64,000 nt of DNA, from assembly GCF_900104705.1 (NCBI RefSeq), contig NZ_LT629734.1, positions 620,001 through 684,000 of the forward strand, in the 5' to 3' direction. Position numbers and translations under genes: made by a program. Positions 34,463-45,405 of the stretch are shown piece after piece. Source of the DNA: Agrococcus carbonis (GTDB taxonomy: Bacteria; Actinomycetota; Actinomycetes; Actinomycetales; Microbacteriaceae). Under the pieces are notes generated by a model. That model was given only the letters and a program-made list of their open reading frames with translations. It ran no database searches and was not told where the DNA came from. How positions within the stretch are numbered: position 1 is the stretch's first letter; each line of letters starts with the position of its first letter.

Positions 34463-34785
34463 CAGCCGGTCTGCTGCGGGGGCAGCGCGGCGACGATCGG
34501 GTGGTCGTGCTTGAGGGCGCCGACCTTCGCGGCACCGCCGGGCGAGCCGATCTCCTCGAAGAACTGCACGTTGGCGTCGTAGTACTCGGCCCACTCCTCG
34601 GGGACGTCGTCCTCGTAGAAGATGGCCTCCACCGGGCACACCGGCTCGCACGCGCCGCAGTCGACGCACTCGTCGGGGTGGATGTAGAGCATCCGCTCGC
34701 CCTCGTAGATGCAGTCGACGGGGCATTCGTCGACGCACGCGCGATCCTTCAGGTCGACGCACGGCAGCGCGATCACGTAGGTCAT
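34462..34785 (-). CDS. fdxA: 7Fe ferredoxin
   Basis: A 107-residue acidic ferredoxin with one 3Fe-4S and one 4Fe-4S cluster. Cysteines at 9, 17 and 50 match the 3Fe set and those at 21, 40, 43 and 46 the 4Fe set; Cys25 is the free extra cysteine of this family. An electron carrier in the cytoplasm; the redox partner is not evident here. ATG 34785 has AGGGGGGAG at 6 nt. It is 1 nt after the PIG-L stop and overlaps dapC, so PIG-L, ferredoxin and DapC form one tightly coupled operon. Confidence 0.95.
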   Translation of the reverse strand: MTYVIALPCVDLKDRACVDECPVDCIYEGERMLYIHPDECVDCGACEPVCPVEAIFYEDDVPEEWAEYYDANVQFFEEIGSPGGAAKVGALKHDHPIVAALPPQQTG

Positions 34786-34786
34786 C

Positions 34787-35884
34787 TCACGCTCCCCCCT
34801 TCGTCTCGGCCTTCCCCGCCATCCTAATCCGCCGCATCGACTCCGCATCCGGCCACGCCAGCGCGACGAGCGACGCGAGCGCGGGGATGAGCGACCACAG
34901 CCAGCCCGGCAGGTTGTCGGGGATGAGCGAGCGCTCGGTGCCGAACGCGCCGCGGCCGAGCGGGTCGATCGCGATGAGCGCGACGACGCCCACCACGCCG
35001 AGCACCGCGGCGAGCGTGAGCGGGCGCGAGCCGCTCGCGGCGCGGATGCCGCCGATGAGGCCGACCGCGGCGATGAGCGAGAGCCCGAGCCCCCACGGCA
35101 GCTGCTGGTGCGAGAGCGTGCCGACGACGCCGACGATGACGCCTGCGGCGAGCGCGCCGACGCGGAGGCCCCAGCGCGCGCGGCGGCGTGGGCGGGTCTC
35201 GATCAGCCGGTAGTGCTCGACGTCGTCGAGGGGCCGGCGCTGGCCGCCGACGTGCACGACCTCGTCCCCGTCGACCTCGAGCTGCGAGCGGTGGGCGTCG
35301 AGGGCGGCGAGCACGCGGTCGCGCACGGGCGCGAGCGGGAAGGCGACGTCGGCGGGAGCGTCGGTGCGCACGTAGAGCGGCAGGTCGTAGCGGCGCGCGA
35401 CGATGACGGATGCGCGGTGCGCGGCGATGTGGTCGGGGTGCCCGTAGCCGCCGTCGGCGTCGTAGGTGACCATCGCGGTGGGGTCGACCTCCTCGACGAC
35501 CGCGCCGAGCGCATCCGCGAGGTCGTCGATGTCGCCGCGGCTCATCGAGGTCGGCGGCGCGTCGGGCGCGGCTCCCGCCCGGCCGCTTCGGTGCCAGGCC
35601 ATGCCGGAGTCGTCCCAGCCGTGGATGCGGCGGCCGCGGGCGCCGAGCGCGCGCAGCGCCGCCTCGAGCTCGGCACGGCGCACCTCGCCGACGCCCAGCT
35701 CGTCGACGAGCGGCTGCCGCTCCGGGCGCACCTCGCCGCGCTCGCCGAGCGTGAACGTGGCCACGACCGCCGAGCCGCCGCCCTCGGCGACGGTCGCGAT
35801 CGCGGCGCCGGTCGAGAGGGTCTCGTCGTCGGGGTGGGCGTGCACGAAGAGCACGCGCTCGAGGCGGGGATCCATCGCCTCCAT
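34787..35884 (-). CDS. PIG-L/MshB-like deacetylase fused to a membrane domain
   Basis: A 365-residue protein. The N-terminal 220 residues are a zinc-dependent PIG-L/LmbE deacetylase with AHPDDET (about 16-22) and HPDHIAAH (about 149-156) holding the metal ligands. The last 130 residues form four hydrophobic segments (about 235-345). In actinobacteria the closest known functions are MshB and Mca of mycothiol metabolism; the position upstream of ferredoxin and dapC favours MshB. I recall that in Mycobacterium mshB is followed by a separate small membrane protein gene, so this may be a fusion of the two. ATG 35884 or 35875 could be the start. Confidence 0.82.
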   Translation of the reverse strand: MEAMDPRLERVLFVHAHPDDETLSTGAAIATVAEGGGSAVVATFTLGERGEVRPERQPLVDELGVGEVRRAELEAALRALGARGRRIHGWDDSGMAWHRSGRAGAAPDAPPTSMSRGDIDDLADALGAVVEEVDPTAMVTYDADGGYGHPDHIAAHRASVIVARRYDLPLYVRTDAPADVAFPLAPVRDRVLAALDAHRSQLEVDGDEVVHVGGQRRPLDDVEHYRLIETRPRRRARWGLRVGALAAGVIVGVVGTLSHQQLPWGLGLSLIAAVGLIGGIRAASGSRPLTLAAVLGVVGVVALIAIDPLGRGAFGTERSLIPDNLPGWLWSLIPALASLVALAWPDAESMRRIRMAGKAETKGGA

Positions 35885-35955
35885 CCAACCACCAGCGCCG
35901 CTCCCCCGCCGACGCCGGCGGATCGGCGCGGCTCACGGTGCGCCGGGCGGCGCGC

Positions 35956-36537
35956 TCACCACGCGGCAGGACGCACGGGCGCCGGCGGCCGCACGAGGTA
36001 CGGCAGCGCGCGGTCGGCCGCGGCCTCGATGCGCTCGAGCACCTCGGGGCAGCGCACGCGCCCCGCCTCGAAGTCGGCGCTCGCCGCGTACACCCCCACC
36101 GGCAGCGTGAGCGCCTGGAAGAAGGCGAACAGCGGCCGCAGCTGGTGCTCGATCGTGAGCGCGTGCCGGTGCGAGCCGCCCGTCGCCGCGAGCAGCACCG
36201 GCACGTCGACGAGCGCGCGCTGGTCGACGAAGTCGAACAGGTGCTTGAACAGCCCCGTGAAGCTCGCGCGGTAGACGGGGCTGCCGACCACGAGCACATC
36301 CGCCGATTCGATCGCCTCGATCGCCGCGCGCGCCGGTGCGGGCAGCGCCGTGCGCTCGAGCACGCCGCCGAGGTGCGGCCCGACCTCGGCGAGCTCGATC
36401 ACGTCGACGTCCGCGTCGACGCGCCGCGACACGGCGCCCGCGAGCGCCGCGACGAGCGCGGTCGTCGATGACGGCCGGTGCAGGCTGCCGCTCACCGCGA
36501 CGATGCGCAGCGGGCGCGTGGGGTGCGGATGCGTCAT
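35956..36537 (-). CDS. NADPH-dependent FMN reductase
   Basis: A 193-residue flavodoxin-fold reductase of the MsuE/SsuE-like (CE1759) group. AVSGSLHRPSSTTAL (about 14-28) is the phosphate-binding loop for FMN and VVGSPVYRASFTGLFKHLFDF the second FMN-contact region. It would supply reduced FMN to a two-component monooxygenase; the divergent neighbour is exactly such an enzyme. ATG 36537 has TACCGT 7 nt upstream. Confidence 0.9.
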   Translation of the reverse strand: MTHPHPTRPLRIVAVSGSLHRPSSTTALVAALAGAVSRRVDADVDVIELAEVGPHLGGVLERTALPAPARAAIEAIESADVLVVGSPVYRASFTGLFKHLFDFVDQRALVDVPVLLAATGGSHRHALTIEHQLRPLFAFFQALTLPVGVYAASADFEAGRVRCPEVLERIEAAADRALPYLVRPPAPVRPAAW

Positions 36538-36544
36538 GGCCGCC

Positions 36545-36550
36545 ACGGTA
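36545..36550 (-). promoter_or_regulatory. -10 box of the FMN reductase gene
   Basis: Minus-strand TACCGT, 7 nt upstream of the ATG at 36537. The phased TGACGC cluster begins about 29 bp further upstream, over the -35 region. Confidence 0.5.
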
Positions 36551-36578
36551 GGCGCGTGGGGGCCCGCAGCGGCGAGTG

Positions 36579-36614
36579 TGACGCACCGTGACGCTCCATG
36601 ACGCCGTGGGACGC
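36579..36614. promoter_or_regulatory. four helically phased TGACGC elements
   Basis: TGACGC occurs at 36579, 36589 and 36599 and a variant GGACGC at 36609, exactly 10 bp apart, in the divergent promoter region of the FMN reductase and monooxygenase genes. One-turn spacing suggests a cooperatively binding regulator. No regulator gene is adjacent. Confidence 0.55.
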
Positions 36615-36658
36615 GCATCCGTTGTGACCGCGCGCGGGCGGGCGGCACGATGCCCGGC

Positions 36659-38056
36659 ATGACACGGCAGATCCGCTTCAACGCCTTCGACATGAACTGC
36701 GTCGCGCACCAGTCCTCCGGGCTGTGGCGCCACCCCGACGACCGCTCGCGGCAGTACCGCACGCTCGGCTACTGGACGCGGCTCGCGCAGCTGCTCGAGC
36801 GAGGCCGGTTCGACGGGCTCTTCATCGCCGACGTGCTCGGCACCTACGACGTGTACGGCGGCGACCGCACCGCCGCTGTGCGGAACGGCGCGCAGGTGCC
36901 GGTCAACGACCCGATCCTGCTCGTGAGCGCGATGGCGGCGGTCACCGAGCACCTCGGCTTCGGCGTGACCGCGGGCACCGCGTTCGGGCATCCGTACCCG
37001 TTCGCCCGGCGCATGACGACGCTCGACCACCTCACCGAGGGCCGGGTGGGCTGGAACGTCGTGACCGGCTACCTGCCGAGCGCCGCGCGCAACATGGGGC
37101 AGGAGGACCAGCTGGCGCACGACGCGCGCTACGACCACGCCGACGAGTACCTCGAGGTGCTCTACAAGCTGTGGGAGGGCTCGTGGGAGGACGACGCCGT
37201 CGTCGAGGATCGCGAGCGCGGCGTCTTCGCCGACCCCGCGAAGGTGCACGACATCGGCCACGAGGGGCGGTTCTTCCGCGTGCCGGGCGCGCACATCTCG
37301 GAGCCCTCGCCGCAGCGCACGCCGGTGATCTACCAGGCCGGCGCCTCGCCGCGCGGGGTCGCGTTCGCGGCCGAGCACGCCGAGGCGATCTTCGTCGCGG
37401 CGCCCTCGAAGGAGGTGCTCGCGGCCACCGTGCGCCGCATCCGCGACGCGCTCGAGGCGGCCGGCCGCGACCGCGGTTCCGCGCGCATCTACACGCTCCT
37501 GACGATCATCACCGCGGCGACGGCCGAGGAGGCGCGCGCGAAGGAGGCCGAGTACCGCTCGTACGCGAGCGAGGAGGGCGCGCTCGTGTTCATGTCGGGC
37601 TGGATGGGCGTCGACCTCGCCGCCTACGACCCCGCCGATCCCGTCGGCGACGTCGAGTCGAACGCGATCCAGTCGGTGCTGCAGCACCTGCGGGCCGAGG
37701 CCGACCTCGGGCGCGAGTGGACGGTCGGCGACCTCGGCCGCCACTCGGCGATCGGCGGGCTCGGCCCGACGATCGTCGGCAGCGGCGAAGAGGTGGCGGA
37801 TGCGCTGCAGGCGTGGGTCGAGGAGACCGACGTCGACGGGTTCAACCTCGCCTACGCGATCACGCCCGGCACGTGGGAGGACGTGATCGAGCACGTCGTC
37901 CCGGTGCTCCGGGCGCGCGGCGCCTACCCCGAGGAGTACGCGCCGGGCACGCTGCGGCAGAAGCTGCACGGGCGCGGCGACCGCCTGCCGGCCGAGCACC
38001 GCGGCGCCGGGTACCGCATCCGCTCGTCGTCCGCCGCCGGGCGCACGGGGCGCTGA
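36659..38056 (+). CDS. FMNH2-dependent monooxygenase, NtaA/SnaA/SoxA (DszA) family
   Basis: A 465-residue luciferase-like monooxygenase. Family features are the N-terminal FNAFDMNCVAHQSSGLWRHP, GRFDGLFIADVLGTYDVYGG, GVTAGTAFGHPYPFARRMTTLDHLT (all given in part), GRVGWNVVTGYLPSAARN and YQAGASPRGVAFAAEHAE. Members oxidise xenobiotic or organosulfur compounds using FMNH2 from a separate reductase, here the divergent FMN reductase. The substrate cannot be told. ATG 36659 follows GCACGATGCCCGGC; ATG 36650 is an alternative three codons upstream. Confidence 0.9.
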   Translation: MTRQIRFNAFDMNCVAHQSSGLWRHPDDRSRQYRTLGYWTRLAQLLERGRFDGLFIADVLGTYDVYGGDRTAAVRNGAQVPVNDPILLVSAMAAVTEHLGFGVTAGTAFGHPYPFARRMTTLDHLTEGRVGWNVVTGYLPSAARNMGQEDQLAHDARYDHADEYLEVLYKLWEGSWEDDAVVEDRERGVFADPAKVHDIGHEGRFFRVPGAHISEPSPQRTPVIYQAGASPRGVAFAAEHAEAIFVAAPSKEVLAATVRRIRDALEAAGRDRGSARIYTLLTIITAATAEEARAKEAEYRSYASEEGALVFMSGWMGVDLAAYDPADPVGDVESNAIQSVLQHLRAEADLGREWTVGDLGRHSAIGGLGPTIVGSGEEVADALQAWVEETDVDGFNLAYAITPGTWEDVIEHVVPVLRARGAYPEEYAPGTLRQKLHGRGDRLPAEHRGAGYRIRSSSAAGRTGR

Positions 38057-38062
38057 CGCGCA

Positions 38063-38132
38063 CGAGGACCCGTTCCACCCGACCGGACCGGGTGCACCTG
38101 CACCGGGTCGTCGTCGGCGGAACGGGTCCTCG
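38063..38132. terminator. long bidirectional terminator between convergent genes
   Basis: CGAGGACCCGTTCC (38063-38076) pairs perfectly over 14 bp with GGAACGGGTCCTCG (38119-38132). The 42-nt interior contains a further stem GGTGCA/TGCACC. It separates the monooxygenase from typA. Confidence 0.8.
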
Positions 38133-38148
38133 GGACGGGAGCTGCGCG

Positions 38149-40050
<1,902 letters not shown>

Positions 40051-40081
40051 GCAGGTGCCTTCCGATGGAGTGGAGAGTGCG

Positions 40082-40129
40082 ACGAACGGCCGCGGTCGCC
40101 CATCCTAGCGGGCGGCCGCGGCCGTTCGT
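40082..40129 (-). terminator. terminator hairpin of the peptide ABC operon
   Basis: ACGAACGGCCGCGG (40082-40095) and CCGCGGCCGTTCGT (40116-40129) pair perfectly over 14 bp, 5 bp after the stop of the ABC ATPase gene. The 20-nt loop contains the TAGGAT box of typA. Confidence 0.75.
40102..40107 (-). promoter_or_regulatory. -10 box of typA inside the terminator loop
   Basis: Minus-strand TAGGAT lies in the loop of the preceding hairpin. Transcription would begin near 40095, giving a leader of about 45 nt with a GGAAGG ribosome binding site; the nascent leader would start within the 3' arm. Confidence 0.55.
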
Positions 40130-40134
40130 GGCGA

Positions 40135-42039
40135 TCAGATGCTGCGCTCGTCCTCGATCGCCGTCTGCGTCTTGCGCTCGTCGGTCAGCGCGTCCGCGTC
40201 GACCGCGTCGCCGCCGCCCGTGTCGTCCGACTCCGCGGCGGTGCGCGCGAGCACCTGCTGGCGCAGCTCGCGGCGCGCGCGCTGCTTGTCGGGATCCGGC
40301 ACCGGGATCGCCGCGATGAGGCGCTGGGTGTACGCCTCCTGCGGCGCGCGCAGGATCGCGTCGCGCGTGCCCTGCTCGACGATCTTGCCGTGGTGCATCA
40401 CCGCGATGCGGTCCGACATGAGGTCGACGACCGCGAGGTCGTGGCTGATGAACAGGCACGCGAAGCCCTGCTCGCGCTGCAGCTCCTGCAGCAGCTCGAG
40501 CACCGTCGCCTGCACCGACACGTCGAGCGCGCTCGTCGGCTCGTCCGCGACCAGCAGGTCGGGGCTCATCGAGAGCGCGCGCGCGATGCCGACGCGCTGC
40601 TTCTGGCCGCCCGAGAGCTCGTGCGGGAAGCGGTTGCGGTAGGACTTCGGGAGCCGCACGGCGTCGAGGAGCTCCTCGACGCGCTTGTCGAGCGCCGCGC
40701 CGCGGTGGATCTTCGCGAGCAGCATCGGCTCGCCGATCGACTCGCCGATCGGCAGGCGGGGGTTGAGCGACGACGACGGGTCCTGGAAGACGATGCCGAC
40801 CTTGCGGTTGAGGCTGCGCGCGAGCTTGCGGTCGAGCTTCGAGATGTCGATGCCCGCGACCTCGAGCCGGCCCTGGGCGATCGGCTGGAGGCCGATGGCC
40901 GCGCGGCCGATCGTCGACTTGCCCGAGCCCGACTCGCCCACGAGGCCGAGGATCTCGCCCGCGTAGATCTCGAGCGATGCGCCGTCGACCGCGCGGAAGG
41001 CGCCGAGCTTGCCCTTCCGGCCGTACTCGATCGCGACGTCGTCGAGCACGAGCACCGGCTCGCCCTTCGGCGCGGCCTGCTGGCTGCGGGCCTCCGCCGC
41101 CGCCCGGGCGTTCGCCTCCACGCGGCGCCGCAGCTCGGCGTCGTCCTCGACGGCGTCCTCGGCCGCGAGCGCGAGCGCCGCGGTGAGGTCGATCGCCTCC
41201 TCCTCGTCGCCGCCCTCGCCGAGGCGCGGCACCGACGACAGCAGCATCTGCGTGTAGGCCTCCTTGGGCGCGGCGAAGATCTCGCGCACGGGGCCCTGCT
41301 CGACGATGACGCCCTTCTCCATCACGACGACCCAGTCCGCGAGGTCGGCCACGACGCCCATGTCGTGGGTGATGAGCAGCACCGCGGAGCCGAGGCGGTC
41401 CTTGAGGGAGCGCATGAGCTCGAGGATCTCGGCCTGCACCGTCACGTCGAGCGCCGTCGTGGGCTCGTCGGCGATGAGCAGCTCGGGGTCGAGCGAGAGC
41501 GCCATCGCGATCATCGCGCGCTGCCGCTGCCCGCCCGAGAGCTGGTGCGGGTAGGACTTGAACGCCTTCATCGGGTCGGGCAGCTCGACGAGCGCGAGCA
41601 TCTCGAGCGCGCGCTCCCTCGCCTGGCTCGGCGTCATCGCCCGGTGCAGGCGCAGCGCCTCCATGATCTGGAAGCCGACGGTGAAGACCGGGTTGAGCGC
41701 GGTCATCGGCTCCTGGAAGATCGCCGAGACGCGGTTGCCGCGCACCTCGCGCATCTCCGCGGGGTTCAGGCCGCGCAGGCTGTCTCCCGCGAGCGTCACC
41801 TCCCCCGAGATGCGCGCGTTCTTCGGCAGCAGGTCGAGGATCGCCATCGACGAGACGCTCTTGCCCGAGCCCGACTCGCCGACGACCGCGACGACCTCGC
41901 CCTTGCCGATCTCGAACGAGACGTCCTTCGCTGCCGGCACCCAGTAGCCCTCGACGGCGAAGTCGACGTTGAGGCCGGAGATCCGCAGGGCGGGGACGTC
42001 GTCCTGGCCGTGCTGGATGGTGTCAGTGGTGGAAGTCAT
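40135..42039 (-). CDS. peptide ABC transporter, fused DppD-DppF ATPases
   Basis: A 634-residue protein with two complete ABC domains of the oligopeptide/nickel family. Domain 1: Walker A GESGSGKS (about 54-61), signature LSGGQRQRA, Walker [13 protein letters not shown]. Domain 2: GESGSGKST (about 372-380), [22 protein letters not shown]. Each has the C-terminal extension ending in (A/E)AYTQxL typical of Opp/Dpp ATPases. The linker (about 280-325) is acidic and Ala-rich. It energises the two permeases further upstream, but a plus-strand PH-domain gene separates them by 700 bp. ATG 42039 has AGGAGG 5 nt upstream. Confidence 0.93.
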   Translation of the reverse strand: MTSTTDTIQHGQDDVPALRISGLNVDFAVEGYWVPAAKDVSFEIGKGEVVAVVGESGSGKSVSSMAILDLLPKNARISGEVTLAGDSLRGLNPAEMREVRGNRVSAIFQEPMTALNPVFTVGFQIMEALRLHRAMTPSQARERALEMLALVELPDPMKAFKSYPHQLSGGQRQRAMIAMALSLDPELLIADEPTTALDVTVQAEILELMRSLKDRLGSAVLLITHDMGVVADLADWVVVMEKGVIVEQGPVREIFAAPKEAYTQMLLSSVPRLGEGGDEEEAIDLTAALALAAEDAVEDDAELRRRVEANARAAAEARSQQAAPKGEPVLVLDDVAIEYGRKGKLGAFRAVDGASLEIYAGEILGLVGESGSGKSTIGRAAIGLQPIAQGRLEVAGIDISKLDRKLARSLNRKVGIVFQDPSSSLNPRLPIGESIGEPMLLAKIHRGAALDKRVEELLDAVRLPKSYRNRFPHELSGGQKQRVGIARALSMSPDLLVADEPTSALDVSVQATVLELLQELQREQGFACLFISHDLAVVDLMSDRIAVMHHGKIVEQGTRDAILRAPQEAYTQRLIAAIPVPDPDKQRARRELRQQVLARTAAESDDTGGGDAVDADALTDERKTQTAIEDERSI

Positions 42040-42101
42040 GCCGCCTCCTGGAGCGGGGTGTCGGATTCGCCCGGCGCGGTGGCGCCTGCGACGATGAGCC
42101 T

Positions 42102-42719
42102 GTGAACGACGATCTGCGTGCCGTGACCGTCCATTCCCGCGTCAACCGCGGGGTCGCGATCGCCTCGTGGGCGCTGCTCGCGGTGCTCGGGGCCCTGCTC
42201 ATGCTCCAGTCGGAGCCGAGGGGCGTGGTGTCGACGGCCATCGTCACGGCGTGGCTCGCCTACGCGGCCGTCGTGTTCCTGTGGGCGCCGGCGCTCGTCG
42301 TCGACGCGCGCGGCGCCGAGATCCGCAACCCCGTGCGCACCGTGGCGGTCGCATGGGATGCGCTCATCCACGTCGACACGAAGTTCGCGCTGACGCTCTT
42401 CACACCCGGCCGCAGCTGGCCCGTGTGGTGCGCCCCGCAGGCGAGCGCGCTCGCTGCCCGACGCGCCGCGCGCCGAGCGCGCGACGACCGCGACCCGCGC
42501 GATCCGCGCAACCCGCTCGACGCCGGCGTGCGCATCGGCGACATCCCGGGCACCGAGTCGGGCGACGCCGCAGCGCTCGTGCGCGAGCGCTGGGCGCGGC
42601 GCCCGGCGAGCGCCGCCGACGCCGACGACGTGCCCGTGCCGGTCACGGTGCACTGGGGCCGGATCGCGCTGCTGCTCGCCGGCCCCGTGCTCGCCGCCAC
42701 GGTGCCGCTGCTGCTCTAG
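42102..42719 (+). CDS. PH-domain-containing membrane protein
   Basis: A 205-residue protein with two N-terminal membrane segments (about 17-36 and 46-66), a bacterial PH-like domain (about 60-130; LVVDARGAEIRNPVRTVAVAWDALIHVDT is the typical start) and a C-terminal hydrophobic segment (about 186-205). Function unknown. It lies on the plus strand inside the otherwise minus-strand peptide transporter operon, convergent to the DppC permease (20-bp gap) and divergent from the ATPase (62-bp gap). GTG at 42102 has GACGAT 6 nt upstream as a weak -10. Confidence 0.8.
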   Translation: MNDDLRAVTVHSRVNRGVAIASWALLAVLGALLMLQSEPRGVVSTAIVTAWLAYAAVVFLWAPALVVDARGAEIRNPVRTVAVAWDALIHVDTKFALTLFTPGRSWPVWCAPQASALAARRAARRARDDRDPRDPRNPLDAGVRIGDIPGTESGDAAALVRERWARRPASAADADDVPVPVTVHWGRIALLLAGPVLAATVPLLL

Positions 42720-42739
42720 CGCCGGCGCCGCGATCGCGG

Positions 42740-43732
42740 TCATCCGCGGTGCTCCGCGTTCTCGGGCAGCTCCTTGGTGCGGCGCACCGAGAAGCGCTTC
42801 TGCCGCGGGTCGAACGCGTCGCGCAGGCCGTCGCCGATGAAGTTGATCAGCAGGGCCGGCACCACGATGAACGCCGCGGGGAACCAGAACAGCCACGGCC
42901 TCGTGGCGAAGGCCGACTGGTTCTCGGAGACCTGCCGGCCGAGCGAGGTGTCGGGCGGCAGGATGCCGTAGCCGAGGAAGCTCAGCGACGCCTCGAGGAT
43001 CACCGCGGCGGCCGCGATGAGCGAACCGGCGACGATCACGACGCCGACGGCGTTCGGCAGGATGTGCTTGAAGATGATGCGCATGTCGCTCGCGCCGGCG
43101 ACGCGCGCCGCCTCGACGAACTCCCGCTCGCGCAGCGACAGGAACTCCGCGCGCACGAGTCGCGCGATGCCCATCCAGGCCACGAGCCCGAGGCAGATCG
43201 CGAGGTACTGCACGCCGAGGCCACCGGTCATGCGCCCGACGACGGCACCCACGACGATCGTCGGGATGACGATGAAGACGTCGGTGATGCGCATGAGGAT
43301 CGCGTCGACCCAGCCGCGGTAGTAGCCCGCGATCGCGCCCACGACGGTGCCGAGCACCGTCGCGACGCCGGCGAGCAGCACGATGACGACGAACGAGTTC
43401 TGCACCCCGCGCATCGTCTGCGCGAAGTAGTCGATGCCGATGCGCGTCTGGCCGAACGGGTGCTCGCCGAGCGCGATCCCCGCGCCGCCGAGCCACTCGG
43501 GGATGAGCGACAGCGTCGGCCGGCCCGCGTCGAGCACGGGATACGGCTGGTAGTAGTTGTACTGCCACCACCCCGGGATGGGCCCGAGGCCGATCGCCGA
43601 GATCGAGAAGGCGAAGATCGCGAACAGCAGCACGAGCGAGACCATCGAGGTCTTGTTGCTCACGAACCGGCGGAGGATCAGCCGCCCCTGGCTCTGCCCG
43701 ACGGTCGTGTCGGTTGCGGTGGGGTTCGTCAC
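42740..43732 (-). CDS. peptide ABC transporter permease, DppC/OppC type
   Basis: A 330-residue binding-protein-dependent permease with about six membrane helices. An N-terminal segment and a periplasmic loop with GEHPFGQTRIGIDYF, then the EAA coupling motif EFVEAARVAGASDMRIIFKHILPN, typical of DppC. GTG at 43732 overlaps the DppB stop as GTGA, so the two permeases are translated together. Confidence 0.93.
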   Translation of the reverse strand: MTNPTATDTTVGQSQGRLILRRFVSNKTSMVSLVLLFAIFAFSISAIGLGPIPGWWQYNYYQPYPVLDAGRPTLSLIPEWLGGAGIALGEHPFGQTRIGIDYFAQTMRGVQNSFVVIVLLAGVATVLGTVVGAIAGYYRGWVDAILMRITDVFIVIPTIVVGAVVGRMTGGLGVQYLAICLGLVAWMGIARLVRAEFLSLREREFVEAARVAGASDMRIIFKHILPNAVGVVIVAGSLIAAAAVILEASLSFLGYGILPPDTSLGRQVSENQSAFATRPWLFWFPAAFIVVPALLINFIGDGLRDAFDPRQKRFSVRRTKELPENAEHRG

Positions 43733-45270
43733 TTGACCCTCACTCTCGGGTCGAGGAGCGCGTAGCTCAAGTCGGCCAGGAAGTTGAACAGGATCGCGGT
43801 GATGGCGATCACGAGGAAGTACCCCATCACCGGGTTCACGTCGACGCGGTCGAGGGACACGTTGAACAGCGCGCCCATGCCGCTGATGGCGAAGACGCGC
43901 TCGGTGATGAGCGCACCGCCGAGCAGCACGCCGATGTCGGCGGCCACGATCGTGGTGATCGGGATGAGCATGTTGCGGAACGCGTGCCGCGTGACGACCA
44001 CGCGCTCGGAGAGGCCCTTGGCCCGCGCCGTGCGGATGTAGTCCTGGTTCATGACCTCGAGCAGGCCGGCGCGCGCGTAGCGCGTGTAGCCCGCGAACGA
44101 GATGAGCGTCAGCGAGATCGTCGGCAGCAGGAAGTGCGTGAACATGTCGAGGCCCATGAGCCACATGTCGCCCGAGAGCCCCACCGTCTGCTCCCCCACC
44201 GTCGCGATCGGTCGGTTGTTGATGCGCGGGTGCGAGAGGTAGCCGGGCCACGCCTGCAGGTAGCGGTCGGCGACGACGAGCAGCCCCGACAGGAAGCCGA
44301 CGAGCATCGTGACGCGGATGACCTGGCTGCGGTCGGGCCCGCCGATCACCCAGCCGATCACGAAGCAGACCGCGAGCGTCGCGAGGCCGAGGATCATGAT
44401 CGTCCAGATGGTGGAGACCGCGAAGAGGCCCTGGAGCGCGAAGAACGCCGCGTAGGCGAGCACGCCCGCGATCCCTGCGCCGAGCAGCGCTCGTCGGTTG
44501 CCGAAGCCCGCCAGCACAGCCACGACGCCGGCGACGACGCCGCCGATGAGGATGAGCAGGCCGATCGGGCCGAGCCCGGGCTGCTGGAACCAGTCGATCG
44601 CGTCGAGCAGCGAGATGAGCCCGAAGGTCGCGGCCGCGGAGAGCGCGAACGAGACGAGGCGGCCTCGGGTCGAGCCCGCCACGAGCGCTTGCATGATCAC
44701 GCCGACGACCAGCGCGACGATCAGCGTCGGTATCACGCCGATGCTCGAGTCGCCGCTCGCCAACCAGTTGTTGAAGCCGATGGCGACGAACTCCTTCAGC
44801 AGCACGGCCGCGAGGAACGACGGCAGCGAGTAGAGGAGGAAGCTGACGAAGGTCATGCCCAGGTCGAACGCCGAGTACTGGCGCAGCGCCGAGACGATGC
44901 CGGTGATGATGCCGAACAGGATCGCCAGGATGGTCGACGCGGCGACGAGCCTCACCGTCGAGGCTGCCGCGTTGGGCAGGAGCTGCGTGACCGGGGTGTA
45001 GTTGAGGTCAGTGCCGAGGTCGCAGGGACCGAAGGGCACGAGGCAGCCGACGGCGCCGGCGGCCCAGCCGAACCAGCGCAGCGGCGGCGGCACGTCGAGG
45101 TCGAGGCGCTCGATGCGCTGGCCGATCAGCAGCTGCGCGTTGGGTGCGTTGGAGGCCTGCAGGTCCTCGAGGGGGTTCCCCGAGTACGCGGTCAGGATGT
45201 ACATGATGTACGACGCCACGATGAGCGTCAGGATCGAGGCGAGGATGCGCCTCACGATGAAGCTGAGCAA
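43729..45270 (-). CDS. peptide ABC transporter permease, DppB type, enlarged
   Basis: A 513-residue DppB-like permease. The N-terminal RRILASILTLIVASYIMY and the C-terminal EAA loop (YIRTARAKGLSERVVVTRHAFRN) followed by GALITERVFAISGMG are standard. Between about residues 170 and 340 lies an insertion with some six extra hydrophobic helices absent from the usual 310-340-residue proteins. The start is TTG at 45270 with GGAG at 9 nt; no other start is closer to the conserved N terminus. Downstream of the binding protein after a strong hairpin. Confidence 0.9.
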   Translation of the reverse strand: MLSFIVRRILASILTLIVASYIMYILTAYSGNPLEDLQASNAPNAQLLIGQRIERLDLDVPPPLRWFGWAAGAVGCLVPFGPCDLGTDLNYTPVTQLLPNAAASTVRLVAASTILAILFGIITGIVSALRQYSAFDLGMTFVSFLLYSLPSFLAAVLLKEFVAIGFNNWLASGDSSIGVIPTLIVALVVGVIMQALVAGSTRGRLVSFALSAAATFGLISLLDAIDWFQQPGLGPIGLLILIGGVVAGVVAVLAGFGNRRALLGAGIAGVLAYAAFFALQGLFAVSTIWTIMILGLATLAVCFVIGWVIGGPDRSQVIRVTMLVGFLSGLLVVADRYLQAWPGYLSHPRINNRPIATVGEQTVGLSGDMWLMGLDMFTHFLLPTISLTLISFAGYTRYARAGLLEVMNQDYIRTARAKGLSERVVVTRHAFRNMLIPITTIVAADIGVLLGGALITERVFAISGMGALFNVSLDRVDVNPVMGYFLVIAITAILFNFLADLSYALLDPRVRVK

Positions 45271-45334
45271 TGCTCTTGGCTCCGTTCAGTCGGAGATCGC
45301 GCGGGTCGCGCGCGGTCGATGACGGACACGGGTC

Positions 45335-45372
45335 GGCCGTGGCCGCCGGGAGGAGTCCCGACGGCCACGGCC
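45335..45372 (-). terminator. intercistronic hairpin between SBP and dppB
   Basis: GGCCGTGGCCG (45335-45345) and CGGCCACGGCC (45362-45372) pair perfectly, and the loop contains a further CGGGA/TCCCG stem. It lies 33 bp after the SBP stop and about 65 bp before the permease start. Such partial terminators or stabilisers usually give excess binding protein over permease. Confidence 0.7.
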
Positions 45373-45405
45373 TGGTTGGACTAGCTGGAAAGCCTACCGT
45401 CGGCG

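Noticed and set aside
40135..42039. Frame error joining two ATPase genes
   Set aside because: The linker is an open, acidic Ala-rich segment with normal codon use, and fused DppDF proteins are common in this group.
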